A DNA stretch of 46,723 nucleotides from Aldersonia kunmingensis (GTDB taxonomy: Bacteria > Actinomycetota > Actinomycetes > Mycobacteriales > Mycobacteriaceae), in assembly GCF_001646865.1 (NCBI RefSeq), contig NZ_LRRB01000314.1:1-46723 (forward strand). Direction: 5' to 3'. The stretch's first letter is position 1; every line of letters starts with the position of its first letter. The translations under genes were made by a program, and so were the position numbers. The notes under the pieces are model-generated. The model did no database searches and had not been told where the DNA came from. It was given only the letters and a program-made list of their open reading frames with translations. Of the stretch, positions 26,192-35,743 are shown one piece after another.

Positions 26192-27078
26192 GCTCACTCC
26201 CGGTGCCCGGAGGTGGGCGCTCCTGCGTGGTGATGGGCGTTCTGAACGTCACCGCCGACTCGTTCTCCGACGGAGGCCGGTACCTACAGCACAACGCGGC
26301 GGTCGAGCATGGCCTCGCGCTGCATGCCATGGGCGCAGACATCATCGACGTGGGCGGTGAGTCCACTCGTCCGGGCGCGACCCGGGTGGATCCCGAGATC
26401 GAGGCGGGCCGGATCGCGCCGGTCATCGCCGATCTCGCCGCTGCCGGGATCAAGGTCAGCGTGGACACCATGCGCGCGTCCGTTGCGGCAGCCGCGATCG
26501 ACGCAGGTGCCGCGATCGTGAACGATGTCTCCGGAGGCCGGGCCGATCCCGATATGGCCAAGGTTGTCGCCGACGCACGCGTGCCGTGGATCCTGATGCA
26601 CTGGCGCTCCGCCGCCGATTTCGCGCACCGAAGCGACGCGGCCCAATACGACGATGTCGTGGCCGATGTACGCACCGAGCTGCTCGCCTGCGTCGACGCC
26701 GCCGTCGCGGCAGGCGTCGATCACTCTCTCCTCGCGATCGATCCCGGTCTTGGCTTCGCGAAGACGGCCGAACACAACTGGGCGCTTCTGCAGGCGCTAC
26801 CGGAGCTGGTCGGCCTGGGTCTCCCGGTGCTGGTGGGCGCGTCACGCAAGCGGTTCCTCGGCACCCTGCTCGCCGACCCGGACGGACCGCGCCCGCCCGA
26901 TGGCCGCGAGGTCGCCACGGCCGCGGTGTCCGCACTCGCCGCGGCGCAGGGCGCGTGGGGCGTGCGCGTACACGATGTGCGCTCGTCGCTCGACGCGGTC
27001 GCCGTCGCCAGCGCGTGGCGGCGCGGAAGTGCCGCAGTAACCACGGAGAATGTCGCAAAGGAGGGACGGGCCGAGTGA
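26188..27078 (+). CDS. folP: dihydropteroate synthase
   Basis: Joins 6-hydroxymethyl-dihydropterin pyrophosphate to p-aminobenzoate; the sulfonamide target. The 296-aa TIM-barrel shows [53 protein letters not shown] and GASRKRFLG in the proper order, which matches functional FolP1 rather than the inactive FolP2 type. It starts at a GTG overlapping the folE stop, and its stop overlaps the folB start, so the operon is translationally coupled. Confidence 0.96.
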   Translation: MSSLPVPGGGRSCVVMGVLNVTADSFSDGGRYLQHNAAVEHGLALHAMGADIIDVGGESTRPGATRVDPEIEAGRIAPVIADLAAAGIKVSVDTMRASVAAAAIDAGAAIVNDVSGGRADPDMAKVVADARVPWILMHWRSAADFAHRSDAAQYDDVVADVRTELLACVDAAVAAGVDHSLLAIDPGLGFAKTAEHNWALLQALPELVGLGLPVLVGASRKRFLGTLLADPDGPRPPDGREVATAAVSALAAAQGAWGVRVHDVRSSLDAVAVASAWRRGSAAVTTENVAKEGRAE

Positions 27079-27467
27079 GCGATCGGATCGAACTGCGCGG
27101 CCTGCGGGTACGCGGTCGGCACGGCGTCTTCGAGCACGAGCGCCGCGATGGGCAGGATTTCCTGGTCGATATCACGCTGTGGCTCGACCTCGCCCGTGCT
27201 GCGCGCTCGGACGACCTGGCCGACACATTCGACTATGGCGCGCTCGCCGACGCCGCGGTCGCCATTGTGGCCGGACCGCCGCGCAACCTCATCGAGACCG
27301 TGGCGGCCGAAATCGCCGACGGTGCACTACGCGATGAGCGCGTGAATGCCGTCGAGGTGACCGTGCACAAGCCGTCGGCGCCGATTCCGCACACGTTCGC
27401 CGATGTCGCCGTGACCGCGTACCGCACCCGGGACCGCGCGAGTGGTGGTGCGGGGACCGCGCGATGA
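27075..27467 (+). CDS. folB: dihydroneopterin aldolase
   Basis: Cleaves 7,8-dihydroneopterin to 6-hydroxymethyl-dihydropterin and glycolaldehyde. The 130-aa protein has the family start [21 protein letters not shown] (in two halves [12 protein letters not shown] and [10 protein letters not shown]), [22 protein letters not shown], and the catalytic-Lys region [11 protein letters not shown]. Length is typical of actinobacterial FolB. Both ends overlap neighbours by four bases (GTGA, ATGA). Confidence 0.95.
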   Translation: MSDRIELRGLRVRGRHGVFEHERRDGQDFLVDITLWLDLARAARSDDLADTFDYGALADAAVAIVAGPPRNLIETVAAEIADGALRDERVNAVEVTVHKPSAPIPHTFADVAVTAYRTRDRASGGAGTAR

Positions 27468-27967
27468 CGCGAGCGGTGCTATCGATCGGATCGAATCTCG
27501 GTGACCCACTCGTGCATCTGCAATCGGCGGTCGACGGACTCGGCTCCCGGGTGGTCGCCGTGTCCGGCGTCTACCGCACCGCGCCGTGGGGCGGCGTCGA
27601 GCAGCAGGACTTTCTCAACGCGATCGTGATCGCGACGGATCCCGGTCTCGACTGCATGGACTGGCTGCATCTCGGCCAGCGCCTGGAGGCTGCCGCCGAC
27701 CGGACGCGCGAGGTGCGTTGGGGCCCGCGGACGCTCGATGTGGACGTGATCACCTGTGACACCGAGGTCCGCACCGATGCCACGTTGACGCTGCCGCATC
27801 CGCGCGCCCATGAGCGGGCTTTCGTACTGGTGCCGTGGCTCGACGTGGACCCGGACGCGACGCTCGAGGTGGCGGGAACCCGGACGGCGGTGCGCGATCT
27901 GCTCGCCGGCCTCGACCCTGCCGAGCGTGACGGGGTGCACCCGACGGACCTGGCGCTGCGCGCGTGA
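27464..27967 (+). CDS. folK: HPPK (hydroxymethyl-dihydropterin pyrophosphokinase)
   Basis: Transfers pyrophosphate from ATP to 6-hydroxymethyl-dihydropterin, making the FolP substrate. The 167-aa protein shows [33 protein letters not shown], and the signature [13 protein letters not shown] with metal-binding Asp residues, followed by [16 protein letters not shown]. It overlaps folB (ATGA) and the DUF3180 gene (GTGA). Confidence 0.96.
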   Translation: MTRAVLSIGSNLGDPLVHLQSAVDGLGSRVVAVSGVYRTAPWGGVEQQDFLNAIVIATDPGLDCMDWLHLGQRLEAAADRTREVRWGPRTLDVDVITCDTEVRTDATLTLPHPRAHERAFVLVPWLDVDPDATLEVAGTRTAVRDLLAGLDPAERDGVHPTDLALRA

Positions 27968-28443
27968 CCGGGGAGCTGAAGCCCACTAGGGTGCGCGACC
28001 TGTTGGGGCTCTTCGTTATTGCGACGCTGGCGTCGTGGATCCTGGTCCGCGTCTTCTACGGAGAGCTGCCGCCGATCCCGTTCTACGCGGGTGCCTCGTT
28101 GTATCCCGTTGCCCTCGTCGAGGTTGTGGCGGCCTTTCTGATCCGGGCCAGGATCTCCGATCATCGGGTCGGCGACGGCCCGCAAGAGCTGCACCCGATC
28201 GCGGCCGCGCGGGCGCTGGCACTGGCGAAGGCCTCGGCACTGCTCGGAGCCGCGGCAGCCGGCATCTGGCTGGGCTTCCTGCTGCACGTTCTGCCGCAAC
28301 GGGCCATTTTGAGCGCGGCGGTGCAGGACACCCCGGGAGCAATCGTCGGAATGATCGGCGGTATAGCGCTCGCAGCTGCCGCGCTCTGGCTCGAGCACTG
28401 CTGCCGCGCCCCTCAAGATCCGACAGACCAAGCGCCGCAGTAG
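27964..28443 (+). CDS. DUF3180 membrane protein
   Basis: 159-aa integral membrane protein with four hydrophobic helices (about 13-28, 43-60, 85-105, 123-140), no catalytic motifs and a polar tail. DUF3180 proteins sit at the end of the folate operon throughout mycolate actinobacteria (position of Rv3605c) and have no known function. The GTG start overlaps the folK stop by four bases, so it is translated with the folate enzymes. A link to folate or pterin transport is only suggested by context. Confidence 0.88.
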   Translation: MTGELKPTRVRDLLGLFVIATLASWILVRVFYGELPPIPFYAGASLYPVALVEVVAAFLIRARISDHRVGDGPQELHPIAAARALALAKASALLGAAAAGIWLGFLLHVLPQRAILSAAVQDTPGAIVGMIGGIALAAAALWLEHCCRAPQDPTDQAPQ

Positions 28444-28563
28444 CAATCCGCATAAGGCGCGGTAGAACGTGTTCCCGCGCGCTGTGGCAAACCTCGCCGG
28501 TAGCCCTGTGATGTGGCTGGTCGTACCCCGTTCACCCGGAGGGCAACAGCTACCCTGGTCGCC

Positions 28564-29406
28564 ATGACTTCCTCGGCTCGTACCGGTAGTGCGCGGCGCA
28601 GTCGACGTGGTCGCTCGCAGTTGCTTCCGGGGGCCCTGATTCTGCTTGGTCTGGTCGCCACCGGTTTCCTGGTGTTCAGCGACAGCGTCGAATTGCTTCG
28701 GCTTGGTTTGATGGCTGCTGTCTGGGCCGCCGTCATCGCGGTCTTCGCGATGACCCGCTACCGGCGCGAGTCCGCTCTGGACAAATCCAAGGCTGAGGAC
28801 CTGCAAACGGTCTACCGCCTGCAGCTCGAGCGCGAGGTCTCGGCGCGGCGTGAATACGAGCTCGGCGTGGAGACCAAGCTGCGTCGCGAGGTGAGCGCCG
28901 AAGCCGAGGAACTGGCCGCGCTGCGTGAAGAACTCGCTGCGCTGCGCCGCAACCTGGAATTCCTGTTCGACGGTGACCTGCCTGCGGAGCGGGTCGCGCT
29001 GCGGGCTGAGCGGATCGCCGAGTTGACGGTGTCGGACTCGCCCACCCGGCATTCAGACGACGCGCCGGCGCCGCAAACCCCGGTATACGGCGTGCATGAG
29101 GCCGAAGCGCCCCGGTTCGCGTCGCCCGCGGACGCGCCGGTCACGGCGGAGGTGGCGGCGATCGAGTTCTACGAGGTCGAAGAGGAGCGCGCCTGGTCCG
29201 CGTGGAGCGCTGGTTCGAGCACAGACGTTGCGGCCGCTGCGGACGAACACGACGAGCCCACGTTGCCGGAGGTGCCCGTTTCCCGGCGCCGTCGGCGCGC
29301 GGTCGACAACGACGATCTCGGAACTGGCACCACGGGGCTGTCCGTCGCGCAGATCATGGCGAATTTGGCCGCTGAGAAGTCTGCCGTCGATCACGACAAC
29401 GAGTAG
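28564..29406 (+). CDS. DUF6779 two-helix membrane protein
   Basis: 280-aa protein equivalent by position and layout to Rv3604c. A basic N-terminus (SARRSRRGRSQ) precedes two membrane helices (LLPGALILLGLVATGFLVF and LLRLGLMAAVWAAVIAVFAM), then a long charged coiled-coil-like stretch rich in Glu/Arg (about 80-145), then an acidic disordered region. The C-terminus ends LSVAQIMANLAAE. Its function is unknown. The ATG has no ribosome site; TACCCT (28551-28556) ends eight bases before it, so the mRNA may be leaderless. Confidence 0.85.
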   Translation: MTSSARTGSARRSRRGRSQLLPGALILLGLVATGFLVFSDSVELLRLGLMAAVWAAVIAVFAMTRYRRESALDKSKAEDLQTVYRLQLEREVSARREYELGVETKLRREVSAEAEELAALREELAALRRNLEFLFDGDLPAERVALRAERIAELTVSDSPTRHSDDAPAPQTPVYGVHEAEAPRFASPADAPVTAEVAAIEFYEVEEERAWSAWSAGSSTDVAAAADEHDEPTLPEVPVSRRRRRAVDNDDLGTGTTGLSVAQIMANLAAEKSAVDHDNE

Positions 29407-29595
29407 CGCCGCACCGCCCGCGGCGGGGCAGCAAAACGGCTCCAGCTGCGGCTCAGGCCACGCAGAACAGGCAGAAGTGAGCGATATATCACTGCCTGGG
29501 GCGTAGCCCTTCGGCGGCGCCCACCGATATCCTCGATTGGTACGTCTGGTACCCGCACGCTTTGCGGGACTGGAACGGAATACGAGAGGAAACTG

Positions 29596-30519
29596 GTGAC
29601 CTCACCCGGGATCACTGATGACCCCGCGCCCGCACGCTTGACGGTAGGAATCGTTTCGGCGGGACGAGTGGGAACCGCCATCGGGGCAGCTCTGGAACGA
29701 GCCGGACACGTCGTGTTCGGTGTTTCCGCCATCTCCGATGCCAGCATTCACCGTGCCCACACGCGGCTGCCCGACGCGCAGATCCTGCCGGTGCACGAGG
29801 TCGCGGCTCGCAGTGAACTCTTGATTCTCGCGGTGCCCGATGCGCAGCTCGCAGGCCTGGTCAGCGGCCTGGCCTCCACCGGCGCCGTGCGCCCGGGAAC
29901 GCTCGTCGCCCACACCTCCGGCGCCAATGGCATCGGCGTGCTCGCGCCGCTCACCGAACACGGCGCCACGCCGCTCGCCATTCACCCCGCGATGACCTTC
30001 ACCGGTCACGACGAGGACACCCTGCGGCTTTCCAACGCTTGCTTCGGTATCACCGCTGCCGATGAGATCGGCTACGCGATCGCGCAGTCGCTCGTCATCG
30101 AGATCGGCGGGGAGCCGGTCCAGGTGCTCGAGGCCAATCGCACGCTCTACCACGCCGCGCTCGCGCACGGCAGCAACCACATGGTCACGCTCGTCGTCGA
30201 CGCGGTTGCCGCGCTGCGCGAGGCGTTGGCCGGGCAGGAACTGCTGGGTCAGCCGATCGTGGACGAGCAGCCCGGCGGGATCGCCGAACGCGTGATCGCA
30301 CCGCTGCTGTCTGCGGCGCTGGACAACGCGCTGCGGCGTGGGACGGCCGCGCTGACCGGGCCGGTCGCCCGCGGCGACGCCCCTGCCGTGGCCGCGCACC
30401 TGGCAGAACTGGACTCGCTCGATCCCAGCCTTGCGGCCGGCTATCGGGCACTTTCCCTGCGGACCGCGCAGCTCATGGGCGGCCGGTCCGAACTGATTGA
30501 ATTGTTGGAGCAACGATGA
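29596..30519 (+). CDS. Rossmann-fold/DUF2520 oxidoreductase-like protein
   Basis: 307-aa protein with an N-terminal NAD(P)-binding Rossmann domain ([21 protein letters not shown], i.e. a GxxxxGxxG loop) and a C-terminal helical DUF2520 domain ([18 protein letters not shown]). It resembles F420-dependent reductase and ketopantoate-reductase folds. Its stop overlaps the panC start (ATGA), and this gene is fixed upstream of panC in mycolate actinobacteria (Rv3603c position). A role in pantothenate synthesis, perhaps in ketopantoate reduction, is an inference from context. The GTG start has GAGAGGA upstream. Confidence 0.88.
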   Translation: MTSPGITDDPAPARLTVGIVSAGRVGTAIGAALERAGHVVFGVSAISDASIHRAHTRLPDAQILPVHEVAARSELLILAVPDAQLAGLVSGLASTGAVRPGTLVAHTSGANGIGVLAPLTEHGATPLAIHPAMTFTGHDEDTLRLSNACFGITAADEIGYAIAQSLVIEIGGEPVQVLEANRTLYHAALAHGSNHMVTLVVDAVAALREALAGQELLGQPIVDEQPGGIAERVIAPLLSAALDNALRRGTAALTGPVARGDAPAVAAHLAELDSLDPSLAAGYRALSLRTAQLMGGRSELIELLEQR

Positions 30520-31487
30520 CCTCACCGAATCTCGCGCTGCGTGGCAGCTTCACCCCCGGCGAACTGACCGTTCACCACGATCCGGCGGTGGTAACCGCGG
30601 TGTCGAACGCGCTGCGGACTGTCGGCCGCAAGGTCACGTTCGTACCGACCATGGGCGCGCTGCACGAGGGTCACCTGAAGCTGGTCCGTGCCGCGAAGCG
30701 CTCCAATGCCGTTGTCATCGTCTCGATCTTCGTGAACCCGCTGCAGTTCGGTGCCGGCGAGGATCTCGACGCGTACCCGCGCACCCTGGACGCCGACGTC
30801 GAGTTGCTGCGCGGCGAGGGCGTGGAGATCGTGTTCGCCCCGAGCGCGGCCGATATGTACCCCGATGGTCCGCGCACCACCGTGCATCCCGGTCCCGCCG
30901 GCGCGGAGCTCGAAGGCGCGAGCCGCCCAACCCATTTCGCCGGCATGCTGACCGTCGTTGCCAAGCTCCTGATGATCGCGCGGGCACGCGAGGCGTACTT
31001 CGGCGAAAAGGATTACCAGCAGCTGGTTCTCGTCCGGCAGATGGTGCGGGACCTGAACATCGACACGAAGATCGTCGGCATCCCCACCGTGCGGGAGTCC
31101 GACGGGCTGGCCCTGTCCTCGCGTAACCGCTACCTCGACCCCAAGCAGCGCGAAGCGGCGCTGGCGCTGCCCTCGGTGCTCGTTGCCGGTGTGCATGCCG
31201 GACCGTTCGGGCGCGACGCGGTACTCGAAGCGGCGAACGAGGTGCTTTCCGCCGCAACGGGAATCGAACTGGACTACCTGGAACTGCGGTCGCCCGATCT
31301 GGGCCCCGCACCCGAGCAGGGTGCCGCACGGCTGCTCATCGCGGCTCGTGTCGGCAACACCCGGCTGATAGACAACATGCCGATTGCGATCGGCGGCAAT
31401 GCTTTCAACGACCATCCAGGTGTGAACGACGCGGCCACCGAGCGGCCGCTGACCCAGGCAGACCCGGCCGCCGCGAACGGCCGATAG
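30516..31487 (+). CDS. panC: pantothenate synthetase (pantoate-beta-alanine ligase)
   Basis: ATP-dependent condensation of pantoate with beta-alanine to pantothenate (vitamin B5). At 323 aa it is of normal actinobacterial length. The HIGH-type motif is [13 protein letters not shown], the pantoate pocket includes [18 protein letters not shown] is the ATP-binding segment, and LSSRNRYL is the KMSKS-like motif. It overlaps the DUF2520 gene and is followed 17 bases later by panD, which makes its beta-alanine substrate. Confidence 0.97.
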   Translation: MTSPNLALRGSFTPGELTVHHDPAVVTAVSNALRTVGRKVTFVPTMGALHEGHLKLVRAAKRSNAVVIVSIFVNPLQFGAGEDLDAYPRTLDADVELLRGEGVEIVFAPSAADMYPDGPRTTVHPGPAGAELEGASRPTHFAGMLTVVAKLLMIARAREAYFGEKDYQQLVLVRQMVRDLNIDTKIVGIPTVRESDGLALSSRNRYLDPKQREAALALPSVLVAGVHAGPFGRDAVLEAANEVLSAATGIELDYLELRSPDLGPAPEQGAARLLIAARVGNTRLIDNMPIAIGGNAFNDHPGVNDAATERPLTQADPAAANGR

Positions 31488-31504
31488 GGAAAGGGTGACA
31501 GGAA

Positions 31505-31924
31505 ATGTTGCGCACAATGATGAAGTCCAAGATTCACCGGGCCACGGTGACGCACGCCGACCTGCACTACGTCGGCTCGGTCACCGTCGACCGCGACCTC
31601 ATGGAGGCGGCCGATCTGCTCGAGGGTGAGCAGGTCTGCATCGTCGACATCACCAACGGTGCTCGGCTCGAGACCTACGTCATCACCGGCGAGGCCGGCT
31701 CCGGCGTGATCGGAATCAACGGAGCCGCAGCGCATCTCGTCAACCCAGGCGATCTCGTCATCCTTATCTCCTACGGGGTGATGAACGAGGAGGAGATCCG
31801 CAAGTACGAGCCGCGCGTCGTCTTCGTCGACGACATGAACCGGCCCGTCGAGCTCGGCTCGGATCCGGCACACGCACCGGAGGGCTCGGGTCTCATTACG
31901 CCCCGCCAGCTCTCGGTCGTCTGA
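31505..31924 (+). CDS. panD: aspartate 1-decarboxylase
   Basis: Pyruvoyl enzyme that makes beta-alanine from aspartate for PanC. The 139-aa proenzyme has the self-cleavage site G24-S25 in [10 protein letters not shown], exactly as in other bacteria, and the conserved [10 protein letters not shown] and [16 protein letters not shown]. The acidic/flexible C-terminal tail of about 25 residues is typical of mycobacterial PanD. It starts with ATG after an AGGAA ribosome site. Confidence 0.97.
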   Translation: MLRTMMKSKIHRATVTHADLHYVGSVTVDRDLMEAADLLEGEQVCIVDITNGARLETYVITGEAGSGVIGINGAAAHLVNPGDLVILISYGVMNEEEIRKYEPRVVFVDDMNRPVELGSDPAHAPEGSGLITPRQLSVV

Positions 31925-31947
31925 GCGATCCAACTCGGGACCACTCA

Positions 31948-32754
31948 GTGCTGCTCACCATCGACGTCCGCAACACGCACATCGTGCTCGGGCTGTTCTC
32001 CGGCAGTGGGGAACACGCCAAGCTGGTGCGTGACTGGCGGATGCACACCGATCCGCGGGTGACCGCCGACGAGTTCGCGTTGCTTTTGCGTGGGCTGCTC
32101 GGGTCGCACGTGGACGAGATCACCGGCGTCTCGGCGCTGTCCACGGTGCCCTCGGTGTTGCGCGAGGTCCGGGTGATGCTGAGCCGTTACTGGGGTCATG
32201 TCCCGCATGTCGTGGTCGAGCCGGGTGTCCGCACCGGCGTGCCACTCTTGGTCGACAACCCGAAGGAAGTCGGGGCCGACCGCATCATCAATTGCCTTGC
32301 CGCACATCACCTGTACGACTCGCCTGCCATCGTCGTCGACTTCGGCACGTCCACGTGTGTGGATGTGGTATCGGCGAAGGGTGAATTCCTTGGCGGCATC
32401 ATCGGCCCGGGCGTGGAGATCTCGATGGACGCGCTGGCGTCCCAAAGTGCCGCCCTTCGCAAGGTCGAACTGGTCCGGCCACGCTCGGTGGTCGGCAAGA
32501 ACACCGTCGAATGCATGCAGTCCGGTGCGGTTTTCGGCTTCGCCGCGATGGTCGACGGTCTGGTAGACCGGATTCGCGACGACCTGCCCGCATTCAGCGG
32601 CACTGATGTCGCGGTAATTGCCACCGGCGACAGCGCACCACTGATCGTGCCCGAGTCGGAGACGATCGAGCACCACGAGGCCGATCTGACGCTGGAAGGC
32701 CTTCGTCTGGTCTACGAGCGCAACCGGGACAAGATCCGTGCCCGCCACCCCTGA
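31948..32754 (+). CDS. coaX: type III pantothenate kinase
   Basis: Phosphorylates pantothenate, the first committed step to coenzyme A. The 268-aa ASKHA-fold protein has phosphate-binding [12 protein letters not shown] near the start, [13 protein letters not shown], the central [14 protein letters not shown], and [16 protein letters not shown]. It starts with GTG 23 bases after panD, so panC-panD-coaX form one unit. A GC hairpin at 32777-32791 may end the transcript. Confidence 0.95.
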   Translation: MLLTIDVRNTHIVLGLFSGSGEHAKLVRDWRMHTDPRVTADEFALLLRGLLGSHVDEITGVSALSTVPSVLREVRVMLSRYWGHVPHVVVEPGVRTGVPLLVDNPKEVGADRIINCLAAHHLYDSPAIVVDFGTSTCVDVVSAKGEFLGGIIGPGVEISMDALASQSAALRKVELVRPRSVVGKNTVECMQSGAVFGFAAMVDGLVDRIRDDLPAFSGTDVAVIATGDSAPLIVPESETIEHHEADLTLEGLRLVYERNRDKIRARHP

Positions 32755-32776
32755 TCTGCGCATTCTTCGTCGCGTG

Positions 32777-32791
32777 CGCCTCTCGGAGGCG
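32777..32791 (+). terminator. short GC hairpin after coaX
   Basis: CGCCTC-TCG-GAGGCG, a 6-bp stem without a T-tract. It lies just upstream of the -10 box of the cysteine leader, so it could separate the coaX transcript from the next unit. Confidence 0.4.
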
Positions 32792-32796
32792 GCTGC

Positions 32797-32802
32797 TACA
32801 CT
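32797..32802 (+). promoter_or_regulatory. -10 box of the cysteine leader transcript
   Basis: TACACT ends seven bases before the GTG at 32810, placing the predicted transcription start at that GTG and giving a leaderless mRNA. Confidence 0.5.
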
Positions 32803-32809
32803 CGTCCGC

Positions 32810-32851
32810 GTGTCCATCCGCATGAGCGCCCAGGAGTGTTGTCGAGGCTGA
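32810..32851 (+). CDS. leaderless Cys-codon leader peptide
   Basis: Thirteen-codon frame VSIRMSAQECCRG followed by TGA. Two adjacent Cys codons (32837-32842) lie immediately before a stem-loop. Short leaderless Cys-rich frames are known in mycobacteria as cysteine-responsive attenuators: low charged tRNA-Cys stalls the ribosome and alters expression of the genes behind. The downstream genes here handle cysteine and sulfur, which fits. It is too short to be a functional protein. The call rests on layout, not experiment. Confidence 0.7.
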   Translation: MSIRMSAQECCRG

Positions 32852-32863
32852 CGTCTGCCTCGA
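32842..32863 (+). promoter_or_regulatory. attenuator stem-loop behind the Cys codons
   Basis: Perfect 7-bp inverted repeat TCGAGGC / GCCTCGA with an 8-base loop. The left arm starts at the last base of the second Cys codon, so a ribosome stalled there would cover it, while one reaching the stop codon would occupy the loop. The structure lies 30 bases before the dioxygenase start. Confidence 0.5.
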
Positions 32864-32892
32864 TCAATCACACATTCCTGGGAGTTTCTCTC

Positions 32893-33486
32893 ATGCTTTC
32901 CGCACCTTCTTCTGATATTTCCGTGTTTTCCGGCCGGTCCCGCCGATTGCCGGTGCCGCACCTCGATGCCGCACTGCCGACCCGGCTGCTACCCGCGGAC
33001 CTGCTCTGGATCACTGACCAGGGCGCCGACGATGTGCTCTCCGGCAAGTTCGATCACCTGCTTCCGCCCGGTGGCATCTGGCCCACGACGAACCGCTGGG
33101 GTGCGCGACTGCGTGCCGACGAGGACGTCGATGTCTGGCTGATCAGCTGGGTTCCCGGCAAGTCGACCGAATTGCACGATCACGCCGGTTCGCTCGGCGC
33201 GCTCACGGTGCTGAGCGGGGCCCTGTCCGAGTTCCGTTGGGCCGGTGATCAACTCGTGCACCGCACGCTGCACGACGGTGATCAGGCGTCCTTCCCGATC
33301 GGCTGGGTGCACGACGTGGCCTGGACTTCCGGCCCGATCGAGCAGGATCCGATAACTCCGACGCTCAGCGTGCACGCCTACTCACCGCCGCTCACCGCGA
33401 TGTCCTACTACGACGTCACCGACCGCGGGACGCTGCGCCGCACCCGCACCGAACTCACCGACCAGCCGGAAGGCGACCTGAAATGA
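32893..33486 (+). CDS. cysteine dioxygenase
   Basis: Non-haem iron cupin enzyme that oxidises L-cysteine to cysteine sulfinate, controlling cysteine levels. The 197-aa protein has the iron ligands H95 and H97 (ELHDHAGS) and H140 (GWVHDV), with GALTVLSGAL and SVHAYSPPL on the cupin core. Length matches bacterial CDO. I chose the ATG at 32893 because GGGAG lies eight bases upstream; an upstream in-frame start at 32836 would overlap the leader. Its stop overlaps the rhodanese start (ATGA). Expression is probably tied to cysteine through the leader peptide. Confidence 0.9.
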   Translation: MLSAPSSDISVFSGRSRRLPVPHLDAALPTRLLPADLLWITDQGADDVLSGKFDHLLPPGGIWPTTNRWGARLRADEDVDVWLISWVPGKSTELHDHAGSLGALTVLSGALSEFRWAGDQLVHRTLHDGDQASFPIGWVHDVAWTSGPIEQDPITPTLSVHAYSPPLTAMSYYDVTDRGTLRRTRTELTDQPEGDLK

Positions 33487-33950
33487 GCACGACACTCGTG
33501 GCGCCGGCGGAGCGGACCGGAGCGCCCAAGACCATCGACGACGTGCTGGAAGAGGCTCGCGCACAGCTGGACCGGATGTACGCATTCGAGCTGCCGGCCG
33601 CGATCGAGCGCGGCGCGATTGTGGTCGACATTCGCCCGCAGGCGCAGCGCGACCGCGAAGGCACGCTGCTCGGTGCGCTCGCGATCGAGCGCAATGTCCT
33701 GGAATGGCGTTGCGACCCGACCAGTTCGGCGCGGATCGGCCTCGCGGTGGACCACGATGTCGAGTGGGTAATCGTCTGCTCGGAGGGTTACACCTCGAGC
33801 CTGGCCGCGGCGGCACTGCAGGAACTCGGCATTCACCGTGCCACCGATCTCGTGGGCGGGTACCAGGCGCTCAAGGCCGCGGGCCTGCTCGGCGCGGCAA
33901 CCCGCGCGCCGCATTTCATCCGCGAGGCGCGGACGGTCATCACCGCCTGA
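33483..33950 (+). CDS. rhodanese-like sulfurtransferase
   Basis: 155-aa single-domain rhodanese. VVDIRPQAQRDREG is the conserved substrate-side segment, WVIVCSEGYTSSLAAAAL carries the persulfide Cys99 in its active-site loop, and DLVGGYQALKAAGL ends the fold. It transfers sulfane sulfur to acceptors such as cyanide, thiols or partner proteins. Translational coupling to cysteine dioxygenase suggests that the pair handles sulfur from excess cysteine. The exact acceptor is unknown. Two palindromic repeats follow directly. Confidence 0.9.
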   Translation: MSTTLVAPAERTGAPKTIDDVLEEARAQLDRMYAFELPAAIERGAIVVDIRPQAQRDREGTLLGALAIERNVLEWRCDPTSSARIGLAVDHDVEWVIVCSEGYTSSLAAAALQELGIHRATDLVGGYQALKAAGLLGAATRAPHFIREARTVITA

Positions 33951-33956
33951 GCTCGT

Positions 33957-34018
33957 CGCGCACCCCTTCGGCTCGTCGCGCACGCCCAGGCGTGCGCGGT
34001 GGCTGTGAAAGGTGCGCG
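33957..34018. repeat. 62-bp nested palindrome, copy 1
   Basis: Outer arms CGCGCACC / GGTGCGCG enclose an inner 9-bp palindrome GCGCACGCC-CA-GGCGTGCGC (33978-33997). It starts seven bases after the rhodanese stop. It is nearly identical to copy 2, with changes mainly in the outer stem and arm joints. Confidence 0.75.
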
Positions 34019-34040
34019 TTCAGGTGGGGACCCCTTGACT

Positions 34041-34064
34041 GTGCGTTGGCTGCAAAAGTGCGCG
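34041..34064. repeat. diverged half-copy of the palindromic repeat
   Basis: GTGCGTTGGCTGCAAAAGTG and following bases align with the right half of copies 1 and 2, including a TGGGGA-CC stretch that also follows copy 1. It lacks the inner palindrome. Confidence 0.5.
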
Positions 34065-34084
34065 ATCCGCTGGGGAACCCTCGC

Positions 34085-34146
34085 CGCGCACCTTTTCGGC
34101 TTGTCGCGCACGCCCAGGCGTGCGCGGTGGCGGTGAAAGGTGCGCG
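34085..34146. repeat. 62-bp nested palindrome, copy 2
   Basis: Outer 11-bp arms CGCGCACCTTT / AAAGGTGCGCG are perfect; the inner palindrome (34106-34125) is identical to copy 1. The two copies start 128 bases apart. It may act as a strong RNA hairpin between rhodanese and lysS. Confidence 0.75.
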
Positions 34147-34219
34147 TTTAGTAGCAACAAAGGCGCGTAATGCCGGGCGGCTCCAACCGTTCTGACCTGC
34201 GCAGCTAGGCTTGCCTTCC

Positions 34220-35743
34220 GTGAGTGAAACGGACGCCAAGGCTGCTGCCCATCCCCAAGACGACGACACGCCGGAGCAGATCCGCGTGCGTCGGTCCAAG
34301 CGGGAGCGTCTACTCGCCGAGGGTGCCGATCCGTACCCGGTTGTCGTGCCGCGCACGCACACCCTTGCCGAGATCAGGGCCAAATTCCCGGACCTCGAAC
34401 CGGATACCGCGACCGGTGAACAGGTCGGTGTGGCCGGCCGCGTGATCTTCGCTCGCAATACCGGCAAGCTGTGCTTCGCGACCCTTCAGGAGGGCGACGG
34501 CACGCAATTGCAGGTCATGCTGAGCCTTGCTGGTATCGGCGAGGAGTCGCTCGCGGCCTGGAAGTCCGATGCGGACCTCGGGGACTTTGTTTTTGTCCAC
34601 GGCGAGGTGATTTCCTCGCGCCGAGGCGAGCTGAGCGTCATGGCCGACGCCTGGACTATTGTCTCCAAGTCGCTGCGCCCGCTTCCTGTCGCGCACAAGG
34701 AAATGAACGAGGAGTCCCGGGTCCGGCAGCGCTATGTGGACCTGATCGTGCGTCCCGAGGCGCGGGAAATGGCGCGTAAGCGCGTTGCCGTCATGCGCGC
34801 GTTGCGCAATGCGCTGGAACGGCGCGGTTTCCTCGAGGTGGAAACTCCGATGCTGCAGACGCTGCACGGTGGCGCGGCCGCCCGCCCGTTCGTCACGCAT
34901 TCCAATGCGCTCGATATGGATCTCTATCTGCGGATCGCTCCTGAGCTGTTTCTCAAGCGCTGCGTCGTCGGTGGTATCGAGAAGGTCTTCGAAATCAACC
35001 GGAACTTCCGCAACGAGGGCGCGGACTCCACGCACTCGCCGGAATTCGCGATGCTGGAAACCTACGAGGCCTACGGCACCTATGACGATTCGGCCCGCAT
35101 GACCCGTGAGCTCATTCAAGAAGTCGCGCAGGAAGCGCTCGGCACGCAGGTCGTCACGCTTGCCGACGGCACCGAGTACGACTTCAGCGGTGAATGGGCC
35201 ACCGTCGAGATGTATCCGTCGCTGTCGGAATCAATCGGCGTGGAAGTGACCCCGGACACCACGGTCGCGGAATTGATGGAGCTCGCCGAGCGCGTCGGGC
35301 TGGAAATTCCGCAGGGCAAGGGATACGGGCACGGAAAACTCGTCGAAGAACTGTGGGAGCACGTTTACGGCGACAAGCTCGACGTGCCGACCTTCGTGCG
35401 TGATTTCCCGATCGAAACCTCGCCGTTGACCCGCCAGCACCGGAGCCGTCCGGGCGTCGCGGAGAAGTGGGATCTCTACGTCCGTGGATTCGAGTTGGCC
35501 ACAGGCTATTCCGAACTCGTCGATCCGGTGATTCAGCGCGAGCGGTTCGTCGATCAGGCCCGGCTGGCGTCCGCGGGTGACGATGAGGCAATGGTGCTCG
35601 ACGAGGAGTTTCTCGCCGCGATGGAACACGGAATGCCGCCGACTACCGGTACCGGCATGGGAATCGACCGGTTGTTGATGGCGCTCACCGGGCATGGAAT
35701 CCGGGAGACGATCCTGTTTCCCATTGTCCGTCCGCAGGGGTAG
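34220..35743 (+). CDS. lysS: lysyl-tRNA synthetase (class II)
   Basis: Charges tRNA-Lys. The 507-aa protein has an N-terminal OB-fold anticodon-binding domain (about 65-165, [34 protein letters not shown]) and the class II catalytic domain with motif 1 [21 protein letters not shown] (beginning FLEVETPML), motif 2 [14 protein letters not shown] and motif 3 [15 protein letters not shown]. It matches the housekeeping LysS of mycobacteria (position of Rv3598c), not the membrane-linked LysX. A GTG start at 34220 gives a polar N-terminus. It lies between the palindromic repeats and the lsr2 regulatory region. Confidence 0.96.
   Translation: MSETDAKAAAHPQDDDTPEQIRVRRSKRERLLAEGADPYPVVVPRTHTLAEIRAKFPDLEPDTATGEQVGVAGRVIFARNTGKLCFATLQEGDGTQLQVMLSLAGIGEESLAAWKSDADLGDFVFVHGEVISSRRGELSVMADAWTIVSKSLRPLPVAHKEMNEESRVRQRYVDLIVRPEAREMARKRVAVMRALRNALERRGFLEVETPMLQTLHGGAAARPFVTHSNALDMDLYLRIAPELFLKRCVVGGIEKVFEINRNFRNEGADSTHSPEFAMLETYEAYGTYDDSARMTRELIQEVAQEALGTQVVTLADGTEYDFSGEWATVEMYPSLSESIGVEVTPDTTVAELMELAERVGLEIPQGKGYGHGKLVEELWEHVYGDKLDVPTFVRDFPIETSPLTRQHRSRPGVAEKWDLYVRGFELATGYSELVDPVIQRERFVDQARLASAGDDEAMVLDEEFLAAMEHGMPPTTGTGMGIDRLLMALTGHGIRETILFPIVRPQG

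Noticed and set aside
27571-29052. 493-codon minus-strand frame across folK, DUF3180 and DUF6779
   Set aside because: It spans three overlapping conserved genes on the other strand and has no recognisable domain.
33957-34146. CRISPR array
   Set aside because: Only two full copies, palindromic throughout, with no regular spacers and no cas genes.
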